Source: Pseudopyrenochaeta lycopersici (lineage: Eukaryota > Ascomycota > Dothideomycetes > Pleosporales > Pseudopyrenochaetaceae). Taken from it: DNA of 64,000 nt. The stretch covers positions 248,001-312,000 of the forward strand of contig NHZP01000015.1 of NCBI GenBank assembly GCA_003313425.1. Direction: 5' to 3'. A program made the position numbers and the translations under genes. Of this stretch, positions 1-11,600 are shown piece by piece. How positions within the stretch are numbered: position 1 is the stretch's first letter; every line of letters begins with the position of its first letter. Under the pieces are notes generated by a model that ran no database searches, was not told where the DNA came from, and was given only the letters and a program-made list of their open reading frames with translations.

Positions 1-44
1 ACCCTCGGGCCGGGTCTTGCGACTCGTATCTGACGCAGGCACAG
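1..44 (+). other. 3' part of an intron interrupting the NLR P-loop
   Basis: Positions 1-44 contain an in-frame stop (31-33) and end in a CACAG acceptor. A CTGAC branch-point-like motif lies at about 29-33. The reading frame resumes at 45 inside the P-loop, in phase 2, exactly as in the NLR at 50919-53946, where the intron is 51222-51266. The donor must lie at or left of the window edge. Confidence 0.6.
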
Positions 45-2883
45 GAAGTCGCAGCTGGCCATCGAGCACTGCTACCGCACCGTTGAGCTGTCGCCGCAGA
101 CGTGGGTGTTGTGGGCGCACGCTAGTAACACGGCTCGGCTCGAGCAAAGCTTCCGCGACATAGCAGACCTGCTTACGCTTCGGGGCCGCAAGGACCTACA
201 AGCGGATGTGTTCAAGCTAGTTCACGACTGGCTCCGCAACCAGCAGAACGGACCATGGCTCTTGGTCCTCGACAACGCCGACGATGCTGCTGTTCTCTCG
301 CCGGCAGGCCACGAAGGTGGCAACGGCGGCAACAACGGCACCGGCGCTCTACGGCAACACCTGTCGAGGTATGTGCCGTCGAGCAGACACGGCTCGGTTT
401 TGGTAACTAGCCGTACAAAGCGTGCGGCGATGCAGATCGTGGAAGAGGGCGATATCATACCTGTCGAGCCGATGCACGATGCGGCTGCACACGCTCTCCT
501 CCGCAAAAAGCTGGGAGGCAAGGGAGACTCGGGCGACAGCGATGATGGCATTGTCAAGCTAGCGAGGGCACTGGACCATATGCCGCTCGCTCTTGTACAG
601 GCGGCGGCCTATATTCGGGAACGAGCACCAAGATGCTCTGTGCAGCAGTATCTAGCCGAGTACTACCAGAGCGACACCAGAAAGACGAGTTTGCTGAACC
701 AAGCGGCAGGCCATCTTCGCCGAGACGAAGCGGCCAGTAACTCTATTCTCATAACTTGGCAGATATCATTCGATCACATACGGAGCACTCGAAGATCAGC
801 AGCAGATCTGCTATCGCTAATGAGCTTCTTTGACCGACAGGGAATTCACGAAAGTCTCCTCCACAGCCAGAGCTGCACGGCTGATAGGCACGTGGCAACT
901 GTGAATGTCGACGATGGTTTTGAGGAGGATGTGCTTACGCTGCGAGACTACTCCTTCATCACAGTCTCTAACGATGCGAACATATTTGAGATGCACAGCT
1001 TGGTACAACTAGCTACACGCAAATGGCTAGAAAGCGAAGGCCGAGTTGACCGGTGGAGGAAGCAGTTTATCTCCAACCTTTGCACAGAGCTGCCTACAGG
1101 AGAACACGAGAATTGGGGGAAATGCCGGGCACTGTTCCCACACGCACAGGCGGCCTTAGCGCAGCCGCCAAGGGACAAGGAATCTCGCAAGGAGTGGGCT
1201 CGAGTACTGTACAATGCAGCATGGTACGCGTGGCAAAGCGGAAAAGCAGGCGAGGCAGAGCACATGTCGACGATATCCATGGAAGTCAGGACAGAAGTGT
1301 TGGGCGAAGAGCATGTAGAGACTTTGAACAGCATGGGGATGGTAGGCGTTGCGAAGGATATGGGAGGCAAGTATGACGAGGCGGAGTCGATGAACAGACA
1401 GACGCTGGCGCGGTCTAAGAAGGTGCTTGGGCATGACCATCCAGACACGCTAACAAGTATGAGCAACTTAGCACTAGTGCTAAAAAGGCAGGGCAAGTAC
1501 GAAGAGGCGGAGTCGATGAACAGACAGACGCTGATGCGGCGAGAGAAGGTGCTGGGGCATGACCATCCAAACGCGCTGATAAGCATGAACAACTTAGCAG
1601 TAGTGTTGGAGAAGCAGGGCAAGTACGAAGAGGCGGAGTCGATGAACAGACAGGCGCTGGCGCGGTCTAAGAAGGTGCTTGGGCATGACCATCCAGACAC
1701 GCTAACAAGTATGAGCAACTTAGCACTAGTGTTGGAGAAGCAGGGCAAGTACGAAGAGGCGGAGTCGATGAACAGACAGACGCTGATGCGGCGAAAGAAG
1801 TTGCTGGGGCATGACCATCCTGACACGCTGATGAGCATGAGCAACTTAGCACTAGTGCTGGAGAGGCAGGGCAAGTACGAAGAGGCGGAGTCGATGAACA
1901 GACAGACGCTGATACAGCGAGAGAAGTTGCTTGGGCATGACCATTCAGACACGTTAATAAGTATGAGCAATTTAGCAGTAGTGTTGGAGAAGCAGGGCAA
2001 GTACGAAGAGGCGGAGTCGATGAACAGACAGACGCTGATGCGGCGAAAGAAGTTGCTGGGGCATGACCATCCTGACACGCTGATGAGCATGAGCAACTTA
2101 GCACTAGTGCTGGAGAGGCAGGGCAAGTACGAAGAGGCGGAGTCGATGAACAGACAGACGCTGATACAGCGAGAGAAGTTGCTGGGGCATAACCATCCAA
2201 ACGCGCTGACAAGCATGAGCAACTTAGCACTAGTGCTGGAGAGGCAGGGCAAGTACGAAGAGGCGGAGTCGATGAACAGACAGACGCTGATACAGCGAGA
2301 GAAGTTGCTGGGGCATAACCATCCAAACGCGCTGACAAGCATGAGCAACTTAGCACTAGTGCTGGAGAGGCAGGGCAAGTACGAAGAGGCGGAGTCGATG
2401 AACAGACAGGTGCTGGCGCGGTCTAAGAAGGTGCTTGGGCATGACCATCCAGACACGCTAACAAGTATGAGCAACTTAGCACTAGTGTTGGAGAAGCAGG
2501 GCAAGTACGAAGAGGTGGAGTCGATGAACAGACAGGCGCTGGCGCGGTCTAAGAAGGTGCTTGGGCATGACCATCCAGACACGCTGACAAGCATGAGCAA
2601 CTTAGCACTAGTGCTGGATAGGCAGGGCAAGTACGAAGAGGCGGAGTCGATGAACAGACAGACGCTGATGCGGCGAAAGAAGTTGCTAGGGCATGACCAT
2701 CCTGACACGCTGATGAGCAGGTACTGCCTCGCTCACTTGTTTGCTAGTCAACATTGCTGGAACGAATCCCTTGATCTTTACAAAACAGCATGCGCTGTAT
2801 ACCAAACTGTCCTTGGGAAGGATCATCCGACTACTCGCGCATGTCACCAGCATTATGCTGAAGCGCTTGCGATGCAAGAGTAG
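45..2883 (+). CDS. NB-ARC-TPR NLR-like protein (5' partial)
   Basis: Last exon of a fungal NLR receptor whose 5' part lies outside the window. The frame enters at 45, right after a CACAG acceptor, with the tail of a P-loop (GKSQLAIEHCYR-like). It continues with a Walker B-like stretch (WLLVLDNADD), an NB-ARC/winged-helix region (ITWQISFDHIR, LLSLMSFFDRQGI) and a kinesin-light-chain-type TPR domain. The TPR domain holds 11 units of exactly 42 codons (1366-2751), each like GKYEEAESMNRQ...LGHDHPDTL, followed by a divergent capping repeat. Family knowledge: such STAND ATPases oligomerise on ligand recognition and trigger cell death or incompatibility. The protein is the same type as the complete gene at 50919-53946 and shares its intron position in the P-loop. 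The N-terminal effector domain cannot be seen. The TPR units are almost identical at DNA level, which suggests recent unit exchange. Confidence 0.9.
1366..2751 (+). repeat. 11 tandem 126-bp TPR-coding units
   Basis: Eleven contiguous units of exactly 126 bp (42 codons) start at 1366, 1492, 1618, 1744, 1870, 1996, 2122, 2248, 2374, 2500 and 2626. Units 7 (2122) and 8 (2248) appear identical base for base, and the unit pair 4-5 closely resembles 6-7. Differences cluster at a few codons (LARSKK / LMRREK / LIQREK and DT / NA after HP). Confidence 0.92.
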
Positions 2884-4142
2884 GATCAGCTCCCTATTCT
2901 CATGAGATGGTAGATAGTAGCTTGAGTACGCGCACAGGCAAAGGATCAAAGCCGTCGCGAATACTAGCCAAGATTGTTGTGAAAGCTCGAAGTTGTCTGT
3001 TAAATAAGAGCTTTCACAGCTTCTTCAACTGTGTAATGAGACACAAAGTACCTCGACAACTTACGTTTGTAGTCCAGCGATGTTCATCTTGCGAGATTTT
3101 CTATCTTAAAAATATTACATACCTTGTTAATAACACATCTTGCTATGCATGTCTAAGAATTATCATTACTTACGCCTGGCCAGAGAAGAACGGTACTTCC
3201 GATTTGAAAGTTAGCTCAGTCTACAGCGTTATACTTCAGGTTAGCAACCCCCTTAAAGTCATGCTTCTATTCAAATCAGGTTAGAAAGTTTGGCGTAAGT
3301 GTTCAGCAGCACTCAGTCATAAAGATTATAGTGTACTTTAGAGCAACTAGCAAATTTCGCTTCCATCGTGTAAGGCACTCGGTTGCAACAGTGATTTGCG
3401 CAGCTGGGTATGTGGTTGCGCCAATAATATTGATTCCGAGACTCGTGTCAAAACGTGGCCAGTCGCCAGTGGATCCCAGACTGATAGAATTGAAAGCCGA
3501 TCCGAAAGTCTCGCCAAGTACAATACCATTATCGAAGAAGGGGTAGTTAATCCAAGACGAGAGACCCCTATAGCACCTCTATAGTGCCCGCTGATACCGA
3601 TATTGATGAAGAATGTCTTGAATTCATCATCTAGAACGGTATGGAAATCAAAACTTGAAGTCAGTGCTGCGCTATGCCAGACCTAATTCATAAAAGCTTT
3701 CACCACTACGTAGCGCATAAGCACTCCCTTAATGATGGGCCCTATTTCAGCCTCTTGCGCCAACTTCTCGGCTGGTGGTTTTGGTATACCATATTTTTGC
3801 GGACGCTTGTAACATGTCCTCAATGCAATCGTGAACTTCTTTTTGTCATTTATGGACAATTCTCAGCCTGCGTCTGAGGTCGGAGCGTTGAAAGCTCAGA
3901 TCGATTCGTTTCTGGGACGCCATGAACTACCTGAGTACCGTCAGGATAGTTGGGGTAGTGCTGGTCTCTCCCCGTGAAGTAAGAGCTCAATAACAGTATT
4001 TTGACTTTATTAACTCTAATTACAATGAATAAAAAAGGAAAGTAGCATCCTTTTCGAGCACACCCCGCCAGGTTCTGGCATATGGTCTCCTCTATCCGCT
4101 TCCAGGTGCCACTCTTAGATAATCACCAAAGTGAATCTTGTT
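2884..4142. other. Intergenic, no gene seen
   Basis: About 1.26 kb with only short, unrelated open frames and no recognisable domain. It serves as the 3' flank of the NLR and the 3' flank of the minus-strand 2EXR gene. Confidence 0.5.
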
Positions 4143-4958
4143 TTAGGTCCCTGCTATTCTGTAGAAGTCATAATCATCATCGGTGCCAAAGCTATCGTCA
4201 TAATCGAGATCAATTATGCCCATATAGAGATTGTCATCGTCAAGGCTACGCGGGCTATGAGGATAGTCCTCCGCTCCCACCTCTTGTAATGTATCAAGAA
4301 TCCACCCGTGGCTCTCCATTTCCCTCCTTGTATCTTCATTCGGGCTCTCCTCATTTACTTCGACAATTATGGATAACGCTGCGAAGCCGTTGCCGTGGTT
4401 TCGGGGGTGCTTTTCTTGCAGGGATGAGACAGCTCTGAAGCGAGCATCGACCAGCTTCAATGCCTCAGTAACGACCTGAGAATTATCGAGATTGTTGAGC
4501 CTCTCCTCCGTAGAAGACATGCTTATTCGTGATATCCTAAGCTCTCTTAAATTACAGCAGCAGTCTTTGAGCTTCTCTAGGATCCGAACGCTCTTGTCGG
4601 TTAGGGTGACCTCCCCAGGGTCTAGGCGTTGAAACTCTGGGAATTGAATGCGCATATGCCGAATACGCTTTGAATTTTTGAGGCCAATTTTACCGAGAAA
4701 GGAGTTGAGAAGGGTGTCAGCTTTGTAAAGGGTGAAGTTGAATCGATTGTGAGCATATATCACCTCGGCGACTTCATCATGAATAACCTTATTGGTAAAA
4801 AGGAGCTGCGGAAAGAGCGGAAATTGAAACCAAGCCAGAGGGTCGTTGGATTCTTTATCCATCAAGACGTATTCGTAGATTAGATCGCGGAGCTCTCTAG
4901 GAAGGCTGAGGAAATTGGTCGGCATGTCGGTTTTCGAGGACGCCCTTACTTCGTTCAT
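4143..4958 (-). CDS. 2EXR/F-box-like domain protein
   Basis: Single-exon gene of 271 aa when started at the ATG at 4958. The start was chosen because the domain begins about 15 residues later and upstream residues look like translated leader. The N-terminal motif (LPRELRDLIYEYVL, then LLFTNKVIHDEVAEVIYAHNRF) is the hallmark of the fungal 2EXR/F-box-like family, in which an F-box-like helix pair precedes a region on whether an animal-like or plant-like substrate is bound; that function is not known for most members. The C-terminal third is very acidic, with runs of D and E. No membrane segment is visible. The gene stands alone between two NLR loci. Similar domains occur at 35471-36088 and 44616-45716. 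The family call is firm; the function is unknown. Confidence 0.72.
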   Translation of the reverse strand: MNEVRASSKTDMPTNFLSLPRELRDLIYEYVLMDKESNDPLAWFQFPLFPQLLFTNKVIHDEVAEVIYAHNRFNFTLYKADTLLNSFLGKIGLKNSKRIRHMRIQFPEFQRLDPGEVTLTDKSVRILEKLKDCCCNLRELRISRISMSSTEERLNNLDNSQVVTEALKLVDARFRAVSSLQEKHPRNHGNGFAALSIIVEVNEESPNEDTRREMESHGWILDTLQEVGAEDYPHSPRSLDDDNLYMGIIDLDYDDSFGTDDDYDFYRIAGT

Positions 4959-6004
4959 TGTACAAGTTCGTGAGTGCAGGCTATGGTGTGCAAGTGGTCT
5001 CTTATGAGGAAAAATTGGTCCTACGGAACACCATCTCTCACGTAGTACCAAGGAAATATTGTTTGTTATTGTTGCACAGCATAAATTCATAACAAACACT
5101 AATGGAGCACAGGCCATAGTGCGTGTTGCCCTGTTCAAGTGGTATTAATAATAATTCTGCTTCATAGCCTGCAAGGCATCCTAATTCTTGCCAGGCTCCA
5201 AAATATTGACGGGCAGAACTTTCTTCCTGCGATGGTTTACATACAGATTGACGTAAACCTGTGAGGCTTGCCATGGCCAATTGATTTACGTTGCCATGCA
5301 TGCCATGGTCTCCAGATGTTGAAGCTTATGGATGCTCTCATGTGTCAACCAAATTTGAAGTAGCTTCAAAAAAGCATGAGTTCTTTCCTCAATGTTATGA
5401 TTCCGGTAGATGCATTGGAGGACATCGATAACCCTACCCCTCAATTGGAACGACTCGCCGCTTTCTTGCAGCAGAGTGTGAATGTATCTAAGCCTTTTTT
5501 AAATGGTCGCAATGCTTTCCGGATGATGCTAGGTTTTTTATGGCCATAGAAACTTCCCCTGGAAAACAGTAGCTCAAGTTGCACATCGGCCATTTCTCAA
5601 ATTTGGTCAGCATCCAGATAGTGTAACGTACATGACAAGCGAGCGGTGTGATGGTTGTTGTCACTAGGTCAGCAGGCGCCAAGACGCTTCAAGCACAGAT
5701 CAGACGGGTTGCGCACGGACGGGAACATCAAAACTTGGCCGCGAACACGCCGACTACGATGACCGATGCACGACACCTTTCATCCTGATGGCTTTAGGAA
5801 ATAATCTAGAATGCAGTTGGCCTTCAGGTACATCGTGCGGCTTCACATGCATCGCTCGGTTGTTGCCCTTTCGTGAGTGTGATAAAGTTGTAGCAACGAC
5901 AGTTTCTGCGTTTCCACAACGACACAGGCAAGCGCGCTCTAGCCGCGTTGCGTGTCTCGCATCGGACCTAGTGGGTAGAACAACCGACAAACAACTCGAC
6001 TGTC
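4959..6004. other. Intergenic, no gene seen
   Basis: About 1 kb between the divergent 2EXR gene and the PDDEXK-like fragment. Only short overlapping frames are present on both strands and none has a recognisable domain. Confidence 0.45.
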
Positions 6005-6541
6005 ATGGCTACGACGCCTCCGTTGTCGCCCTCAATCGCTGCTGCGAAAGCATCACGCGTGGAGGGCTGGATCCAGCAGCTCTCTGAGCCGGCCTCAACC
6101 CGCACGGACACTCTCTCTCCGCCGTTGACGCCTGCGAGCGACCCATCGCTGAAGCAGAAGCGCGCGACCTGTACCTATGCAATGTCAACGCGCACCTCCA
6201 GTCCCAAGCGTCGGAGACGCGATAGCGACACCGAAGTCCTGCCTACCCATAGCGTATCGGCAGCCGGAGCGGCCTCGAATGCGAGCGTGCTGGTGCTCAA
6301 TGAAAGGAATACCTTCAGTCCGCCGGGTAGCTAAGCCGGCACTAGAAGCCCTCGCTGAGCGAATAGCTCGTCGCGCGATAATATCGCCGTACTGGCCTCC
6401 GCATCCCCTCCGACGATAACGGAACCGAGCTCAGGGCTGAAGGCCCCACCGCCCCGGAGAGTGGGGAATGTCATGGACCAGCTGGAAGACGTTTACCACA
6501 ATCGAAAACAACTGCCAGCAGCCAAGCCACTTGGCCGTTGA
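6005..6541 (+). pseudogene. Truncated PD-(D/E)XK nuclease-like protein (N-terminal remnant)
   Basis: A frame starting at ATG 6005 encodes a Ser/Pro/Thr-rich N-terminus (MATTPPLSPSIA, then SPKRRRRDSDTE) that resembles the low-complexity leader of fungal PDDEXK_12-type proteins. It stops at 6332-6334. The same frame hits a second stop about 24 bases further on, then continues open through KAPPPRRVGNVMDQLEDVYHNRK-like sequence up to a third stop at 6541. A short leader followed by a QLEDVYHNRKQLPAA-like helix fits that family. The catalytic D, E-x-K part is not found downstream, where the DNA becomes AT-rich. I infer a truncated copy. A short unrelated protein of 109 aa remains possible. Confidence 0.45.
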
Positions 6542-8653
6542 AAGAAAGGGGCATGCCTATGCTGATAACAGCCGCGATGACGGCGCTCTCGTACCCTAGC
6601 GTAGTATGCTTTAACTGTCAGACGAAACGAGCCAGCGAGGTCGCTAAACTAGTCCAGAGTTGAAAGAAAAAAAACAACTCCTGGCTTAAGATATGCCATG
6701 TTGTAAAACGATTGAAAGGGGGACCATAGAGGGCAGAGAAGAAAAATAAATCTGAGAACAAGACCGGTCTATAGAGAATCGATAAAGATGCCTAGATAGT
6801 ACGGTATATTATCACCTATAGGAGCAGTATTAGTACCGGTTTTTATAACCCTTCCTAAGTCTTACGCTAATTCCTGCTAAGTCTAGGTTCTCTTTCCTAT
6901 TGTCAGGCTATAGCGCTGAGGGCGCTAACAGCTGAGGTTCAAGGACTGCAGGCCAAGAACCAAGTGCTGAGACCGCTGGCTGGTCACCAGTGTGACATTA
7001 AGTACTATTCTACTCAGCTTGATCTGCACTTAGCAGATTATTGTTACCTTTTGGTTGCCTGGCGCAGTGGGTTGTCTGGGGTGGATGGATAGAACTGTTG
7101 GAAGAAGACACGACCTTGTCAAACAATTATTTGCCTTAGCCCTGTGAGGTTTTTCCCTTAGTAGAGTGGTAACGTGCCTCACTGCGTGGCGAGACACACT
7201 GTGTAGCGAGACAAATAAGGGGTACTTTGACTTTCAGCAACTGGAAAATCCATGCGCATAAAGAATATTGCTATAATTTAATAAAAGTAATCTGCTATAG
7301 CTAATCCTAAATGCCTATAATATACTCTTTCCTAAAAATTATAATTATATTATCGCCTCTAAGCTAAATTTATATAGCGCCTTCTCTTATAACGTAGCAG
7401 GCTTTCCTCCCTACAGCGCTAACGTTAAGTTTTTATCGCTCTAAATTTTTATAGAATAGCCTTATCTAAGCCTTAGAACCTCCCTCTAATGCTTAGAAGC
7501 TAGTATCAGCCTTATGCGCGCTGTCGCGGGCAAATTTATGCAGGGTCGCTATGTTAACTAGTACTTCCAGCGGAAGCGAATCCCTAATCCTGGCTAATGC
7601 GAGATGACCCCGCACTTCTTAGCTTATATATCTGTAGGTAAGATATGTGGCTGTGCGAATCGCACGTGCGCTCAGAATATGATTAAATCCAGCTTGGGAT
7701 TAGGAGTAGTACTAAGACCTGCACGGCTACGGCGCTTGTTAGTTAGCTAACGTGTTTCTAGCGTTGAAGCGGCTTTAACACACCTATCCCACGCACTTCG
7801 AGATGCGGTCTAACGCACGATGACCTTGATGGCTTCCTCGCCCTTAAGCCCCGAAACCGACTGTTGTCCCTCCGCTAATTAAACGAAAGGCCTCTAGTCT
7901 CGGCTCGTAGAAGGGGAATATAATTATAAGATAGGATAGAGTGGGACAGCCCTAGTAGTAATACAGCTGTCGTATAGTTAAATAATGAACGGCTCTCTAT
8001 ATAAGCACTGCAATCTTTAGGATTGTAGAGAGACGTGCTTCTTTTAACATGTGACGGACATGACGGGTTTGGATTGTTCATGTTCGCGATGTATAGCAGA
8101 GCTGTAATGGTAGCTATGCTTAGCAAAGCGCGACACTGTCTAGGGCTCCATGCCGATCTGTCACCAGAAACGATGGTTATATCTCTTCCCAATGCCATTT
8201 ATTCTAGACGTTCACGGCAAGGGTCTGTCCAGAGTGGTTCGGCCGTCTTCCCTGCTAGCGCGATCAAGGTGTTCATCCGCTTCTTAAGAATGAAGCAGAT
8301 TTCGGCCAAGCCGCATGCGAATCTGCCTTTAGTATGTTAGCCTTATTGCGCCACACCGTGGGTTATGCAGCCACACCCCACTTCGACTTCAGCTTTGTCC
8401 AACTCACGCCTTACCAAGCCTTTGATACAGTAGGGCATGGCAGCCTTGTCTTGCAATGTAGCGCTTGCAGGCGCAATACTTTGGTATAGCATAACGTCCT
8501 GGTTTCTCTACATACTTGCTAACTTGCATAGCCAGGACTGATCTTCCCAACGAACGAGCGAGTCGCCCTGCTAGCCTCTTCAGCTAGGCTGCCACGTTTA
8601 AACCCAGCCGAACGCACTCCTGCCGCTTGCACCCGTCCAGCTGATGCGGAACT
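6542..8653. repeat. AT-rich, repeat-like DNA without genes
   Basis: About 2.1 kb with no convincing gene. The stretch 7250-7480 is very AT- and TpA-rich, as expected for DNA mutated by repeat-induced point mutation (RIP); that is an inference by eye. A transposon-end-like repeat lies at 7170-7232. Around 6920-6975 one frame reads like a short leucine-zipper (LTAEVQGLQAKNQVL) that could be transposon debris. The last 300 bases form the promoter of the HNWD gene at 8654. Confidence 0.4.
7170..7232 (-). repeat. Transposon terminal-repeat-like sequence, copy 1
   Basis: 63 bases that match, in inverted orientation, 14341-14403 (46 of 63 by my alignment; the core CCTCACTGxGTGGCGAGACACAC is nearly exact). 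Read on the minus strand it begins AGTCAAAGTACC, which resembles Fot1/pogo-type ends. By that reading the outer end is at 7232 and the element body would lie to the left. Confidence 0.55.
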
Positions 8654-11600
8654 ATGCGACTTTTGCGACGCAGCGATGCTGGCAATTTCAGTCTCACTCC
8701 GTTTCCCGACGAGGCTGCCCCTTGCTATGCGATACTTTCGCATACCTGGGGAGCAGATACCGAGGAGGTCACCTTCGATGACCTAACAAATGGCACAGGC
8801 AAGGATAAGCCTGGCTATGAGAAGATCCAGTTCTGTGGAGAACAAGCTGCACAGGATGGCCTGGAATGGTTTTGGATAGACACATGTTGTTTTGACAAGA
8901 CGAACAAGGCTGAACTGTCCCAGGCCATCAGATCTATGTTTCGGTGGTACCAAAACGCGACTCGATGCTATGTCTTCTTAGCAGATGTTCCCAGGCCCCC
9001 CTCTGACAACAACGAGAAAACGGATACCAGGCCCTGGGAAGTGGATTTCCGGGAAAGCAGGTGGTTTACTCGTGCTTGGACGCTGCAAGAGCTCCTTGCC
9101 CCATGCTCAGTCATATTTTACACCAGGGAACGCGAGCGACTTGGCAACAAAAGTTCCCTCGGACAACAACTCCACGAGATAACAGGTATCCCCAAGTCAG
9201 CACTTCAAGGAGGCCTGTTATCCCAGTTCAGCGTCAATGAGCGATTGTCGTGGATAGAACACCGCCAGAGTAAGCTCGCAGAAGATAAAGCGTACTCCCT
9301 GCAGGGGATTTTTGGTGTCTACATAGCCCCCATCTATGGTGAAGGGGCGGCAACGGCGTTCAAACGGCTAATGAGCGAGAGCGACAAGCTAGAGAATTGT
9401 ATCCAACATTTACATCTAACAGACCCCCGCGATGACAAGAAGCGAATCGAGGAAAGCAAGGGCGGACTGCTGGAGGACTCGTACCGTTGGATCCTGGAAA
9501 ACTTGGACTTCCGACGATGGCACGGCGACCAGCAGAGTCGACTGCTGTGGATCAAGGGCGACCCTGGCAAGGGGAAGACGATGCTGATCTGCGGCATCAT
9601 CAATGAGTTGAGCAAGTCAATAACTCAGACAGACCAGCTGTCCTACTTCTTCTGCCAGGCTACGGACTCGCGAATCAACAACGCCACGGCCGTGCTGCGA
9701 GGTCTGCTGTACTTACTTGTCAACCAGCAACCATCTCTCGTCTCTCATATACAGAAGAAGTACGAGCACGCAGGCAAAGCGCTCTTCGAGGATACGAATG
9801 CCTGGGTTGCCTTGTCCGAGATCTTCACAAATATTCTGCAAGACTCAGGCCTGAACAGCAGGTGCTTGATCGTCGATGCACTCGACGAATGCGTAGTAGA
9901 CTTGCCACAACTCTTAGACTTCATTGTTGAGAAGTCGTCTGTATCTTCTCGTGTCAAGTGGATCGTTTCTAGCCGCAACTGGCCCGACATCGAGGAACGT
10001 CTAGAGAGGCAGGGACATAAAGTGAGGTTATGCCTCCGGCTCAACGCAAGGTCTATTTCTATGGCTGTTAGCATATTTATCCAGCATAAAGTGCGCCAGC
10101 TAGCGGAAAGAAAGAAATACGACGACAAAATGCGAGCTGCCGTTCTACACTACCTGTCCGCAAACGCGAATGACACTTTCCTCTGGGTAGCTTTAGTCTG
10201 TCAACATCTCGAAAAGATCCAACGATGGGAGACGCTTGCTAAGCTACATAAGTTCCCACCAGGACTTGATTCTCTTTATGAGCGGATGTTGGAGCAAATA
10301 CGCGCCTCGGACAACGCTGATCTCTGCAAGCGTATACTTGCATCGATCGCAATCGTATACCGACCCATCACGCTGAATGAATTGACGTCTCTTACTGAGA
10401 TGCTTGAGGACATGGCTGATGATCTAGAGTCGGTTGGGGAGATCGTTAACCTTTGCGGTTCGTTCCTTACTGTTAGAGAAGGTACCATCTACTTTGTGCA
10501 TCAGTCTGCGAAGGATTATTTGTTCAAAGAGGCAATCGATGAAATCTTTCCGTCTGGAAAGGAAGAAACTCATTACACAATCTTCTCACGATCGCTCCAC
10601 ATCATGTCTAAGACGCTGCAACGAGACATTTACAGCTTAGGTGCGCTAGGCTATCCTATCAAGGAGGTTAAGCCGCCGGAACCAGACCCATTGGCGGCAG
10701 GGCGCTACTCTTGTATCTATTGGGTCGACCACCTCAGCGACTGGAATCCCAGTCGTTGTACAGATCACAGAGGCGACCTGCAGAATGGAGGCATTATTGA
10801 CAAATTTATAAAGAAGAAATACCTTTACTGGCTCGAGGCTCTCAGCCTTTGCAGAGTCATGTCGGACGGTGTGACTTTAATAGTAAAACTTGAGACTTTA
10901 CTCCAGGTACTCCTTGGATTAGCGATGCTATTTCTAGTACATGCTGATATGACCTAGGAGAGAGCAGACGCATCCTCATTACTCGAGCTAGTTCGAGATG
11001 CGCGCCGATTTATCATGTATCACAAGCAGGCAATAGAGAGTAGTCCTCTTCAGGCATACGCATCTGCACTTCTATTTAGTCCAGCCCGCAGCCTAATAAG
11101 GGATCTTTTCAGGCATGAAGAGCCGAAAGAACTCACAATAGAGCCGACTATGGGAGATGCATGGGGTGCGTGCCTGCAGACGCTCGAGGGCCATAGAAGT
11201 ACAGTCCTGTCAGTGGCATTCTCATACAACTCAACACGGCTCGCATCAGCATCAGACGATAAGTCAGTCAAGATTTGGGACGCAAGCAGCGGTGACTGCC
11301 TACAGACGCTCGAGGGCCATAGAGATAGGGTCTGGTCGGTAGCTTTCTCGCACGACTCGACATGGCTTGCGTCAGCATCGGATGACAAGACAGTCAAGAT
11401 CTGGGACGCGAACAGTGGCAAGTGCCTGCAGACGCTCGAGGGCCATAGTGGTTGGGTTCGGTTGGTCGCCTTCTCACGCGACTCGGCATGGCTCGCGTCA
11501 GCATCAGACGACAAGACAGTCAAGATCTGGGACGCGAGTAGCGGCGAGTGCCTGCAGACACTCGAGGGCCATAGAGGTTCACTCCTTTCGGTGGCTTTCT

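Noticed and set aside
1667..2356. A 229-codon minus-strand frame rich in Ser/Ala/Cys opposite the TPR units
   Set aside because: Also a mirror of the 126-bp repeats; no start context or domain.
948..2708. A 586-codon open frame on the minus strand opposite the TPR repeats
   Set aside because: It is the repeat-derived shadow of the NLR: periodic every 42 codons and without domains.
8035..8340. A 101-codon plus-strand frame upstream of the HNWD gene
   Set aside because: No domain, lies in AT-rich repeat-like DNA, overlapped by an equal frame on the other strand.
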